From Planctomycetota bacterium (lineage in GTDB: Bacteria > Planctomycetota > UBA11346), in contig BJHQ01000013.1 of the NCBI GenBank assembly GCA_014193115.1, positions 1 to 64,000 of the forward strand: a DNA stretch of 64,000 bases. Direction: 5' to 3'. Every line of letters starts with the position of its first letter. Position 1 is the first letter of the stretch. Positions 8,669 to 17,000 of the stretch are shown here, piece after piece. The translations under genes were made by a program, and so were the position numbers. The notes under the pieces are model-generated. The model made no database searches and was not told the DNA's origin. It saw only the letters and a program-made list of their open reading frames with translations.

Positions 8669-9421
8669 ATGCCGCTACCGAACGAGGCCAAACTCGCGGA
8701 CATCACGCTTCCGGTTGGATGCATCGACCCCGAACGCGTTGCCGCGACGTTCGCCACCCATGGCGTGGTCATCCTTCCATCGTTGTTCTCGATCCAACAG
8801 ATGCAGGCCGCGCGGGAATCGTTGCTGGCTTGGGCGGCAACGCCCTCATCGCATCGACCATCGAACCATGGCGCCGTCTTCCAGGTCCACCAGACGGCGG
8901 TGGTGTCGTGGGGGCCGATCCAGGCCGGCGATCCGGCGTTCATCGCCCTGCGCGACCATCCGCTCCTACGCTCGCTGACGGCGGCGGCGATCGGTCTGGG
9001 CGCGACCGGCAATGGCTGCCTGGTCATGTTGTCGAGAAATGGCCACCGCCAGGCCTGGCACCAGGACACCAGCAGCGCCGATCCAGGCCAGTTCGTGCTC
9101 AATCGCCTGCTCTATCTGTGGGACATCGATCCGCAGGCTGGCACGCTGTATTGCGTCCCCGGATCGCACCGGCGCGGCATCATTCCCCCCGGGGAACCGC
9201 ATGAATCGTTGCCAGACGAGGTTGGCCTCGCCCCACGCGCCGGGACGCTGGTCTTGATCCATTCGCGCTGCTTCCATCGCGTCAGCGTCAATGCGACCCA
9301 TGATCTGCGGTTCTCGGTGAACTTCCGCGCACAACCGGCCGGATCGACGGAACACCTCGATCGATACGGAGTGTACCGCACCGGCACCCATGATTTCGTC
9401 ACCAATAAGGCGGTAGTATGA
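8669..9421 (+). CDS. Phytanoyl-CoA dioxygenase (PhyH) family Fe(II)/2-oxoglutarate oxygenase
   Basis: A 250-residue non-haem iron oxygenase. The iron-binding triad is visible: H131 and D133 in WHQDTS, and H203 in IHSRCFHRVS, with R214 placed to bind 2-oxoglutarate. VPGSHRRG in the centre is typical of PhyH proteins. These enzymes hydroxylate small molecules with O2 and 2-oxoglutarate. The start is the ATG after the AGGA repeats; the upstream open frame runs through the repeats and is not used. It is divergent from the AraC gene and probably belongs with the FAD and MDR oxidoreductases in one catabolic or modification route. The substrate is unknown. Confidence 0.88.
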   Translation: MPLPNEAKLADITLPVGCIDPERVAATFATHGVVILPSLFSIQQMQAARESLLAWAATPSSHRPSNHGAVFQVHQTAVVSWGPIQAGDPAFIALRDHPLLRSLTAAAIGLGATGNGCLVMLSRNGHRQAWHQDTSSADPGQFVLNRLLYLWDIDPQAGTLYCVPGSHRRGIIPPGEPHESLPDEVGLAPRAGTLVLIHSRCFHRVSVNATHDLRFSVNFRAQPAGSTEHLDRYGVYRTGTHDFVTNKAVV

Positions 9422-9553
9422 CGATTGCCATATCCACTGCAAAACACACAGCAAACCAAGGACAAACTTGCGCCGGGATAAACCGGCAGAAAACAGCGGC
9501 TGGAAGATTGGTACGTTGAAGAACAGCCCCGCTTGCTGGCGACCTGTGTCCGA

Positions 9554-11764
9554 TCACCCCGCCGCGTCGCCCTTGGTCCGTGGGCGGAAGCGTGGGCGGG
9601 CTCCGCTTGGCGGGTCGTTGTTTTTGGCACTTTCGGAGGCTTCGCGGACCAGTTCGGTCAGGGCGTCGTTGGCCGGGCCGACGGCCGGCAGCAGGCGGCG
9701 ATAGGTGCCGTCGCTCTGTTGGACCCGGGCCTGGGTCTGGTCAGCGAGACAGGTCTCCAGGATCGTGGCCAGGCGGGCGCAGATCGATTCGTCGGTGATC
9801 TGGACCAGGGATTCGACCCGGCGGTCTAAATTGCGGCCCATCCAGTCGGCGCTGGCGATGGCATAAACCGGGTCGCCGTCGTTGGCGAAGTGGTAGATGC
9901 GGCTGTGTTCCAGGAATCGGCCGACCAGCGAACGCACCCGGATGTTTTCGGACAGACCGGGGACGCCGGCCTTGAGGATGCACATGCCGCGCACGATCAG
10001 GTCGATCTCGACTCCGGCGGCACTGGCGGCGTAGAGCTCGTCGCACATCGGTTCATCGACCAGGGCGTTGAATTTGGCGATGATCCGGCCCCTGCGGCCG
10101 TTGCGGGCATGATCGGCTTCGCGGCGGATCCAGTCAGCGCATTTGCTGCGCAGGGTCAGCGGAGCGACGGCCAGGCGTTCCCAGGCCGGCGGCTCACTGT
10201 AGCCAGTGAGCAGGTTGAACAGGGCGGCGACATCGCGGCCCACCGCCTCGTTGGCGGTCATGTACGACAGGTCGGTGTAGAGCCGGGCCGTGCGGTCGTT
10301 GTAATTGCCGGTGCCGAGGTGGCAGTAGCGGCGGATGCCGTCTTCTTCGCGGCGGATGATCAGCAGCAGTTTGGCGTGGACCTTGTAGCCGACCAGGCCG
10401 TAGACCACATGGGCGCCGGCTTCTTCGAGCGCTCTGGCCCATTTGATGTTGGCGGCTTCGTCGAAGCGGGCCTTCAACTCGACCAGCACGGTGACCTGCT
10501 TGCCCGACTGGGCGGCGCGCATCAGGGCCTTGGCGATGGGCGAATTGCCGCTGGTGCGGTACAGCGTCATCTTGATCGCCAGCACCAGGGGGTCGGCGGC
10601 GGCGCGTTCGACCAGTTCGACGACGCGCTGGAAGCTCTGGAAGGGATGGTGGAGCAGGACTTCGGCCTGGCGGATGCGGCCGAAGCAGTCCTCCCATTCA
10701 GCGTCGTTGGGATGGACCACCACCGGCAGCGCTGCATCACGAAGTTCAGCCCGGGGGCCGCGGGGCAGGTTGTCGACGCGGTCGCCCAGACCGAACAGGA
10801 AGGTGAAATCCAGCGGTCCATCCACCGGCACCAGATCGCTGCGGTCGAGATCGAGGGATTCCACCAGCCAATCGCGCAGTTCCGGGTCGGCGCCGGTGCT
10901 CAGTTCGAGCCGCACGGCGTGGCCGTGATCGCGGCTGGACAGCTCCTGTTCGATCTCGGTGAGCAGATCCGCGGCCTGTTCCTCATCGATTTCGACGTTG
11001 CCGTCGCGGGTCATGCGGAGCAGGCAGCGGCCGACGATCTCGTAGCCCGAGAACAGCCGGTCGAGGAAGCACATCACCACGTCTTCGACCAGGGCGAAAC
11101 GGCCGGGCTGGCTGACCAGCGCGATCAGGCGGTTGCCGGCGGGCACCGAGACCAGGGCGCGCCGGGTCGGGGCCGGCGATGCGCTGGTCGCCGCTGCGAT
11201 TTCGCTGCTTTTCTTCAAGCGCACGGCGACGGTGATGCCGCGGTTGGGGACCAGCGGGAATGGCCGGGTCGGGTCCACCGCCTGGGGAGTCAGCACCGGT
11301 TCAAGCCGGTCGCGGAAGAAGCTGCGCAGCGTCTCGCGATCGGCCTGGGTCCATTGGTCCATGCGGACGATTTCGACGCCTTCCTTCGCCAAGGCGGGTT
11401 CCACCGAGGTCCGCCAGCAGGTGTACTGGTCGCTGACCAGCGCGGAGACCTCGCGGTGCACCGCCGCCAGCAGCGCCTTGGCCGAGTGCCCGGCCGCGGT
11501 CTTGTTGCGCGCCTCGCCATGCAGCTCGGCCAGGCGTACCATCACGAACTCGTCGAGGTTCGATGAGACGATGGCCAGGAACTTGCAGCGTTCGAGCAGG
11601 GGTTTTCCGGCGTCCTGGGCTTCCTCCAGCACCCGGCGGTTGAACGCCAGCCAGGACAGCTCCCGGGTGTGGTAGCGCTCGGCGCCGGCGGCGGCCGGAT
11701 CACGGTGGAAGACGCTGGTGCCGCCGTTGGCGGCAGGTGCGTTGGCGGCAGCGACAGAGACCAT
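9554..11764 (-). CDS. ppk1: Polyphosphate kinase 1
   Basis: A 736-residue PPK1, which reversibly moves the gamma-phosphate of ATP onto long-chain polyphosphate. The N-terminal domain starts RELSWLAFNRRVLEEA, with SSNLDEFVMVRLAEL shortly after. The catalytic core has LHHPFQSFQRVVELV, KMTLYRTSGNSPI and the phospho-accepting histidine region GYKVHAKLLLIIRRE, then HLGTGNYND. C-terminal SADWMGRNLDRRVE is also typical. Length fits the family (about 690-740). Start set at ATG 11764, one base after the stop of the exopolyphosphatase gene, so the two are almost certainly translated from one message. Confidence 0.95.
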   Translation of the reverse strand: MVSVAAANAPAANGGTSVFHRDPAAAGAERYHTRELSWLAFNRRVLEEAQDAGKPLLERCKFLAIVSSNLDEFVMVRLAELHGEARNKTAAGHSAKALLAAVHREVSALVSDQYTCWRTSVEPALAKEGVEIVRMDQWTQADRETLRSFFRDRLEPVLTPQAVDPTRPFPLVPNRGITVAVRLKKSSEIAAATSASPAPTRRALVSVPAGNRLIALVSQPGRFALVEDVVMCFLDRLFSGYEIVGRCLLRMTRDGNVEIDEEQAADLLTEIEQELSSRDHGHAVRLELSTGADPELRDWLVESLDLDRSDLVPVDGPLDFTFLFGLGDRVDNLPRGPRAELRDAALPVVVHPNDAEWEDCFGRIRQAEVLLHHPFQSFQRVVELVERAAADPLVLAIKMTLYRTSGNSPIAKALMRAAQSGKQVTVLVELKARFDEAANIKWARALEEAGAHVVYGLVGYKVHAKLLLIIRREEDGIRRYCHLGTGNYNDRTARLYTDLSYMTANEAVGRDVAALFNLLTGYSEPPAWERLAVAPLTLRSKCADWIRREADHARNGRRGRIIAKFNALVDEPMCDELYAASAAGVEIDLIVRGMCILKAGVPGLSENIRVRSLVGRFLEHSRIYHFANDGDPVYAIASADWMGRNLDRRVESLVQITDESICARLATILETCLADQTQARVQQSDGTYRRLLPAVGPANDALTELVREASESAKNNDPPSGARPRFRPRTKGDAAG

Positions 11765-11765
11765 G

Positions 11766-13286
11766 TCAGCGTTCCTCGCGGGGGACGACCCGGACATCCA
11801 GACCGAAGACATCGGAGAACAGGTCGCTCTTGCCGGCCACGGCCCAGCGTTCAAGCGCGACCTGGCGGCGGTCGACGTGGATCAGCAGGTCGCGGCCACG
11901 GACCTCGCAGCGCAAGGTGCGGATGCGCTGGCAGCGCTCGACGTCGAGGGCATAGGCGATGCGGAGCAGGGCGGCGAGGGTCGAGACCACCACCCGCAAC
12001 CGGCGCGGCAGCACAGTGAAGCCGGTGTGGTGCGGCTCGGGCACGCTCTTGCGGTGATAGCGTGCGACCTGGGCGACGACGTCCTGCTCTTCGGTGGTGA
12101 GTCCGGCAAGATCGCTGGATTCGATCAGGTACATCGTGTGCTTGTGGCGATTGCGCACGTTGATGTAGGCGCCGATGTCGTGGACCAGGGCGCTGAATTC
12201 GAGCAGGACCCGTTCGCGCGGACCCAGGCCGTGCAGTTCCCGGGTCTGGTCGAACAGCTGGCAGCAGAGTGCGGCGGTGTGCTCGGCATAGGCCAGGTCG
12301 CCGTGATAGCGCGCCACCAGCTGGCGGGCCTCGGCGAGCAGATGGCTGCTGCCGAGGTGGTGAGGGCCTTCGGCGCCGGGCAGGAGATCGGCCATCAGGC
12401 CATCGCGCAGGGTGATCGGCGGGACCCGGATCGAGCTGGCCCCGGTGCGCTCGCAGAGATGGCGGATCAGGGCCGCGGCCGGCAGCAGCATCGCGGCGCG
12501 GTCGGTGTCGAGGCCGCAGCGCTCGGCGCGCTGGGCCGGGGTCAGCGGCTGCATGCGCTCGTACCAGCCCGCCACCAGCCGGGCCTCCAGCACCTGGATC
12601 TCGTCAGCGGCCGGCTCCTGGCCGATGATCAGGGTGAACAGCCGGCGGACCACGCCGCCGGTGACGACCAGGCGGTCGACCTTGGCCACGGGCAGGCGGC
12701 CGAGCACCGCCCGCACCGCGCCCTGGGCCAGACGGTCGATCGACACCGCATAATCCATCGAGTCGCGCATGCCGCGGAACTGCTCGTGCAGGCGATGGGT
12801 GCCATAATGCTCCTCGACCGCGTGGACCATCTTGCCGTCGCGCACCAGGCTCAGGCATGATCCGCCGCCGCCGATTTCGATCAGCAGCGAATCGCCAGCC
12901 AGATCGAAGCCGCAGCGCCGCGAGAGCATGCGCACGGCCTCGAAATAGAGGCGGGCCTCTTCCGGGCTGGCGATGACCTCCAGGTCGATGCCGGTCTGGG
13001 TGCGCAGGCGTTCGATCAGGACATCGGCGTTGAGCACTTCGCGCAGACTGGTGGCCACCGCCCGGAAGCGCTCGACGCCATAGGCATGGGCGGCGGCGAC
13101 GATGCCGGCGATGGCGGATTCGACCGAGTCCATCGCCTCGCGGCGCAGCCGGCCGGTGAGCAGGGCACTGGCCAGGTCGACCGGACGGCTGATGTCTTCG
13201 AGGACGCGGGTGCTCTCACCCGAGACCTCAGCGATGAAGGCGCGCACCGCAGAGGTGCCGCAATCGATGACGCAGACAGGGCTCAT
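11766..13286 (-). CDS. ppx: Ppx/GppA exopolyphosphatase with C-terminal HD domain
   Basis: A 506-residue protein. The N-terminal half is an ASKHA-fold phosphatase (VCVIDCGTSAVRAFIAEV at the start, LIEIGGGGSCLSLVRDG near the middle, VVTGGVVRRL later). The C-terminal part is an HD-like helical domain (LEFSALVHDIGAYINVRNRH, ARYHRK). Ppx removes terminal phosphates from polyphosphate; GppA members act on pppGpp. Immediate linkage to ppk1 (one-base gap) favours the polyphosphate role. I chose ATG 13286 because the ASKHA domain begins there and upstream codons are antisense to the ROK kinase gap. Confidence 0.93.
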   Translation of the reverse strand: MSPVCVIDCGTSAVRAFIAEVSGESTRVLEDISRPVDLASALLTGRLRREAMDSVESAIAGIVAAAHAYGVERFRAVATSLREVLNADVLIERLRTQTGIDLEVIASPEEARLYFEAVRMLSRRCGFDLAGDSLLIEIGGGGSCLSLVRDGKMVHAVEEHYGTHRLHEQFRGMRDSMDYAVSIDRLAQGAVRAVLGRLPVAKVDRLVVTGGVVRRLFTLIIGQEPAADEIQVLEARLVAGWYERMQPLTPAQRAERCGLDTDRAAMLLPAAALIRHLCERTGASSIRVPPITLRDGLMADLLPGAEGPHHLGSSHLLAEARQLVARYHGDLAYAEHTAALCCQLFDQTRELHGLGPRERVLLEFSALVHDIGAYINVRNRHKHTMYLIESSDLAGLTTEEQDVVAQVARYHRKSVPEPHHTGFTVLPRRLRVVVSTLAALLRIAYALDVERCQRIRTLRCEVRGRDLLIHVDRRQVALERWAVAGKSDLFSDVFGLDVRVVPREER

Positions 13287-13386
13287 GGACTGGACCAGGG
13301 GGCTCGGACGTGGCTGGCGATCGGCCGGAAGGCGGTTTGCATCCAGGGTCTTTGTGTCGGTTGGATGAATTTCCGGTGATCGCTGG

Positions 13387-14406
13387 TCATGCCAACGCCT
13401 GCATGGCGGCCACGGCTGCGCCCACCGCCACCGAGTCGTCGCCCAGCGCAGCCAGGCGGATTTCCGGCCGGAATCGGCGATAGAGCATCGACCGCTCGCG
13501 CATGCCTTTGAGCAGGTGGGGCTTGAGCGCCGGGCCAAGGGCTTCGGCGACACCGCCGCCGAGGACGAAGACCGTGGGATCGACGGTCTGGCCGACCACC
13601 GCCAGACCCCAGGCCAGGGCTTCGCCGCAGCGGCTGACAGCGGCCCGCGTGGCCGGGCATTTCTCCTGCCAGGCCGCCTTCAACTCCTTGGATTTCAACG
13701 AGGCTCCGCCACTTGATGATTTGCCCGGCGGCGACCCGCCAGAAGCGTGGGAGAATTGGGGCAGGAGGCAACGCGTGCCGGCGGCGACCTCGGCCTTGAT
13801 GATGCGCACGATGCCGGTCTTCGAAGCGGTGGTCTCCAGGCAGCCGGGCCGGCCGCAGCCGCAGATTTGATCGCCGAACGGCGCCGGCAGGTGGCCGATC
13901 TCGCCGCCATAGCCGTGGGCTCCGTTGAGGATCCGGCCGTCGACGATCAGCGCTCCGCCCAGTCCGGTGCCGACGAAGGCGAAAAAGGCCGAGGCGGTAC
14001 CGCGGGCCGAGCCATGGGTCGCTTCGCCCAGGGCGCCGCAGTTCACATCGTTGCCGATGGTCACCGGCCGGTTGAGCAGGCTGCTCAGGTCCTTGCCGAG
14101 CGGCCGGTCCTTCCAGCCGAGATTGGCGGCGACCGCGATGGTGCCTTTGGCATCGACCGGTCCGGGCGCGCCGCAGCCGACCGCTGCGACCTCCTTGCTG
14201 GACAGGCCGGCATCTTCTAGGGAGTCGGCGGCGGTCTCGGCGATGCGCTTGAGCACCGCCTTGTACCCGCGCTCGGCCCGGGTCTCGCGCTTGGCGGTAC
14301 CGAGCACGGTGATCTTGCCGGCATCGGCCAGGAAGGTCACCGCGTGGATTTTGGTTCCGCCCAAGTCGATGCCGAGCAGGGGTTTGAGTGGGATTTTCCT
14401 GGCCAT
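13387..14406 (-). CDS. ROK-family sugar kinase (glucokinase-like)
   Basis: A 339-residue ROK kinase. The phosphate-binding loop GIDLGGTKIHAV lies at about 11-22, the catalytic segment contains VTIGNDVNCGALGEA, and the zinc-binding CGCGRPGCLE follows near 200 after GGEIGHLP. These are diagnostic for ROK proteins, which phosphorylate glucose, fructose or N-acetyl sugars. An insert rich in Ser, Gly and Lys (SHASGGSPPGKSSSGGASLK) after the zinc site is unusual. It ends 100 bp before the ppx start on the same strand and may share its transcript. Glucose is the likeliest substrate but is not shown. Confidence 0.9.
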   Translation of the reverse strand: MARKIPLKPLLGIDLGGTKIHAVTFLADAGKITVLGTAKRETRAERGYKAVLKRIAETAADSLEDAGLSSKEVAAVGCGAPGPVDAKGTIAVAANLGWKDRPLGKDLSSLLNRPVTIGNDVNCGALGEATHGSARGTASAFFAFVGTGLGGALIVDGRILNGAHGYGGEIGHLPAPFGDQICGCGRPGCLETTASKTGIVRIIKAEVAAGTRCLLPQFSHASGGSPPGKSSSGGASLKSKELKAAWQEKCPATRAAVSRCGEALAWGLAVVGQTVDPTVFVLGGGVAEALGPALKPHLLKGMRERSMLYRRFRPEIRLAALGDDSVAVGAAVAAMQALA

Positions 14407-14649
14407 GGGTGAGTTCAGCCTTGCGTGAGGCTACGTCTGTCAAGTGAAGGGACGATGGAGACGGGCGGCGTGGCGGGGGTTGGCTCCACCGGCTCCACTG
14501 ACTCCACCACGATCCCTTGCGTCCCAAGCGCCTCTGCCACCAGGTGGGGCTCGACGATCCAGAGCCCAGTGGAACACCGTGCGGTTCGCCTGGTTGCGCA
14601 ACACCGGCTCGGGCTTGCCCCGAACCCGGAATCTGTCACACCCTGCGTC

Positions 14650-15363
14650 ATGCGTTGCCTCATGCTCGTGGTTCTGGCCGCCCTCGCGGCTGCGGGCGAA
14701 CCCAATCGGGGTGGCGGTGGCGCCGTGATCGACCCCACCGAACCGGTGGTCGCCTCCGGCCGGTACGTCTATCGGCAGAAAGATCTCGACGCGTTCCTGC
14801 TCATCGCCCAGCGCCATGCCGGCAAGCGCTTTGCTGGCGATGATCTTGAACGGCTGCGCTCCGCGCTGATCCGCATGCTGGTGGACCGCGAAGCGCTGGC
14901 CGAATCCAAGGAATTGCTGCCGGCTTCGATGTCGGCCAAGGCTCGCGATCAGCTGGTCCTCGACCTGATGGATTACCAGGGCCACGAGGCCGCTCCGGAA
15001 GGCAGGGACCGCGTCCAGGGGATGCGCCTGCCGCCCACCGTGGTGATCGATACCGGGCCGATCCTGATCCGCCTGCCGCCTTTGTCCCAAACCCGCAAGT
15101 TGGCCAGCGGACGCCGCCAGCTGACCCTCGGCTTGGCCCTCTATTTCACCGATCAGGCCCTGGCCAAGCGGATGGAGTCGAAAGCTCCGGTGCTGCAAGA
15201 TGCGATCCTGGCCCAGGTCCAGCTGCTCGCCGACGACCAGTTCGTCGAACCGAACCAGGCCCATCTGAAACAGGTGCTGACCAAGGCGATCATCGCCAAA
15301 GTCCCGGATTTCCCGGCGGATGGCCTGCTGATACCTCAGCTGGAATCCGGAACTGCGGAATAG
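14650..15363 (+). CDS. Secreted protein with FliL-like C-terminal half
   Basis: A 237-residue protein with a Sec signal peptide (MRCLMLVVLAALAAAGEP). Residues about 30-120 are helical and charged (KDLDAFLLIAQRHAGKRFAG, RSALIRMLVDREALAES), resembling the N-terminal helices of SurA-like chaperones. Residues about 140-237 (RRQLTLGLALYFTDQALAKR, KAPVLQDAILAQVQLL, HLKQVLTKAIIAK) follow the pattern of the periplasmic domain of FliL. FliL itself has a membrane anchor rather than a cleaved signal and is encoded at 54435, so this would be a second, exported relative. The similarity is by eye and needs a profile search. Start chosen at the signal peptide. Confidence 0.65.
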   Translation: MRCLMLVVLAALAAAGEPNRGGGGAVIDPTEPVVASGRYVYRQKDLDAFLLIAQRHAGKRFAGDDLERLRSALIRMLVDREALAESKELLPASMSAKARDQLVLDLMDYQGHEAAPEGRDRVQGMRLPPTVVIDTGPILIRLPPLSQTRKLASGRRQLTLGLALYFTDQALAKRMESKAPVLQDAILAQVQLLADDQFVEPNQAHLKQVLTKAIIAKVPDFPADGLLIPQLESGTAE

Positions 15364-15380
15364 GCCTGGAGCGGAGCCTG

Positions 15381-15481
15381 GGAGCGCAGGCTTCAGCCTG
15401 CAGAGCTACGGCTAGGCAGTTCCTTGGCAGGCTGAAGCCTGCGCCCCCAGGCGCACCCAGTCAGGCTGAAGCCTGCGCTCC
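15381..15481. repeat. Dispersed-type repeat with CAGGCTGAAGCCTGCGC units
   Basis: The sequence GCGCAGGCTTCAGCCTG at 15384-15400 recurs inverted at about 15429-15445 and again at 15463-15479. Each unit is itself nearly palindromic (AGGCT-TC-AGCCT). It lies between two same-strand genes and may act as a REP-like element or transcript-processing hairpin. Confidence 0.8.
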
Positions 15482-15530
15482 CGGGCATGGCGCTCCTAGG
15501 CACTGGCGTGGGTTGGCGATCTGCTCCAGC

Positions 15531-16931
15531 ATGGTTGCGCCGCCGATGCGGCAGGAGCCCGCTGTGTCCCCAGCCACCGATGCCTTCGCCCTCGCCGAGA
15601 CCCTCCGCCAGCATGGTCAGAGCCATCTGCTGCATGGAATTGAGGCATTGCCAGCTGCCGATCGCGCTGCCTGGCTGACCAGATTAGCTTCGATCGATTG
15701 GGCAGAACTCCATCATCCCAGCGAGCCGCCGCCGACCTCGGCGGTCGGCCCGAGCCGGGTGGTGGACGGCGCAGAGCGCCGGCGCCGCGGCGCGGAACTG
15801 ATCGCCGCGGGCGAAGCTGCCTATCGGGCTGGCGCCGTGGCCGTGCTGATGGTGGCTGGCGGCCAGGGCACCCGGCTGGGGTCGAGCGCTCCCAAGGGCT
15901 GCTTCACTTGCCTGCCCCATAGTGGAAAAAGCATCTATCAATGGCAGGCGGAGAAGATCCTGAGCTTGTCCCGCCGGGTCGGTAAGAACGTGCCGTTCCT
16001 GGTCATGACCAGTCCGATGACCGATGCCGAGACCCGGGATTTCTTCGCGGTCAATGCCGATTTCGGCCTGGCCGCCGGCCAGGTCCGCTATTTCTGCCAA
16101 GGCACGGTGCCGAGCCTCGACCGCGAAGGCCGGGCGCTCCTCGCTGGGCCAGGGAAATTGCTGGAGAATCCCGATGGCCATGGCGGCTGCTTCACCGCCT
16201 TGGTCGGCAGTGGCCAGCTCGCCCGGTTGGAGCGGGAGGGCGTCCGCCACGTCGTCTACATCCAAGTCGACAACCTGCTCGTCCCGGTCGACGATCCGGT
16301 CCTGGTCGGGCTGGCCGAGGTCGAACGCGCCGACGTGGTTACGAAAGTCCTGGAAAAAGCCCACCCCGATGAAAAAGTCGGCCATCTGGTGCGGATCGGG
16401 GACCGCGACCGGATCATCGAGTACACCGAGGTCACTCCCGAGCAGACCCGCCAGCGCGGCGCCGATGGCCAGCTGATCTACCGCTGGGGTTCGCCGGCGA
16501 TGCATTGCTGGTCGGTGGGATTCCTCGCCGGCCTCGCAGGAAAAGGCTACAAAATTCCGTTGCACCGCTCAGGCAAGCCGCTCAAGGCCTGGTTCGCCGA
16601 CGGCCTGCGCGAGGTCCCGGGATGGAAGAACGAACGGTTCATCTTCGATCTGATCCCCGAGGCGCCGGTCAGCCTGGGACTGGCCATCGACCGCGAGGAC
16701 GAATTCGCCCCGGTGAAGAACAAGGAAGGCGCCGACAGCCCGGCCACGTCGGTGGAGCTGGTCCATCGCCAGGCGGTGCGCTGGCTGACCGCCGCCGGGG
16801 TGCGCTGCGACCTGCCGGCCGCGGCCCGGATCGAGATCAGTCCCCGTTTTGCTGCGACCCGCGAACAATTCCTGGCGCGGTGGGATCGCCGGATCCCGGC
16901 GGTCACCGGCGACTGGTACCTGGAGGAGTAG
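15531..16931 (+). CDS. UDP-sugar pyrophosphorylase, eukaryotic UDPGP type
   Basis: A 466-residue nucleotidyltransferase joining UTP and a hexose-1-phosphate, either glucose-1-P or N-acetylglucosamine-1-P. The nucleotide-binding loop MVAGGQGTRLGSSAPKG (about 108-123) is the signature of the eukaryotic-type UDPGP family rather than bacterial GalU. GHGGCFTAL, VDNLLVPVDDP and EYTEVTPEQ mark the uridine and metal sites, and the C-terminal KNERFIFDLIPEAP segment is typical of the UDP-N-acetylhexosamine branch. The start is uncertain among ATG 15531, ATG 15546 and an upstream TTG; none has a good ribosome-binding site. The enzyme feeds cell-envelope or polysaccharide synthesis. Confidence 0.88.
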   Translation: MVAPPMRQEPAVSPATDAFALAETLRQHGQSHLLHGIEALPAADRAAWLTRLASIDWAELHHPSEPPPTSAVGPSRVVDGAERRRRGAELIAAGEAAYRAGAVAVLMVAGGQGTRLGSSAPKGCFTCLPHSGKSIYQWQAEKILSLSRRVGKNVPFLVMTSPMTDAETRDFFAVNADFGLAAGQVRYFCQGTVPSLDREGRALLAGPGKLLENPDGHGGCFTALVGSGQLARLEREGVRHVVYIQVDNLLVPVDDPVLVGLAEVERADVVTKVLEKAHPDEKVGHLVRIGDRDRIIEYTEVTPEQTRQRGADGQLIYRWGSPAMHCWSVGFLAGLAGKGYKIPLHRSGKPLKAWFADGLREVPGWKNERFIFDLIPEAPVSLGLAIDREDEFAPVKNKEGADSPATSVELVHRQAVRWLTAAGVRCDLPAAARIEISPRFAATREQFLARWDRRIPAVTGDWYLEE

Positions 16932-17000
16932 CCTGGAACGCTGTCTGCTCTGACCGGAAAGGGTCGTAAGCCGCCAGCCTTTGGAACGTCTCAAGATGCC

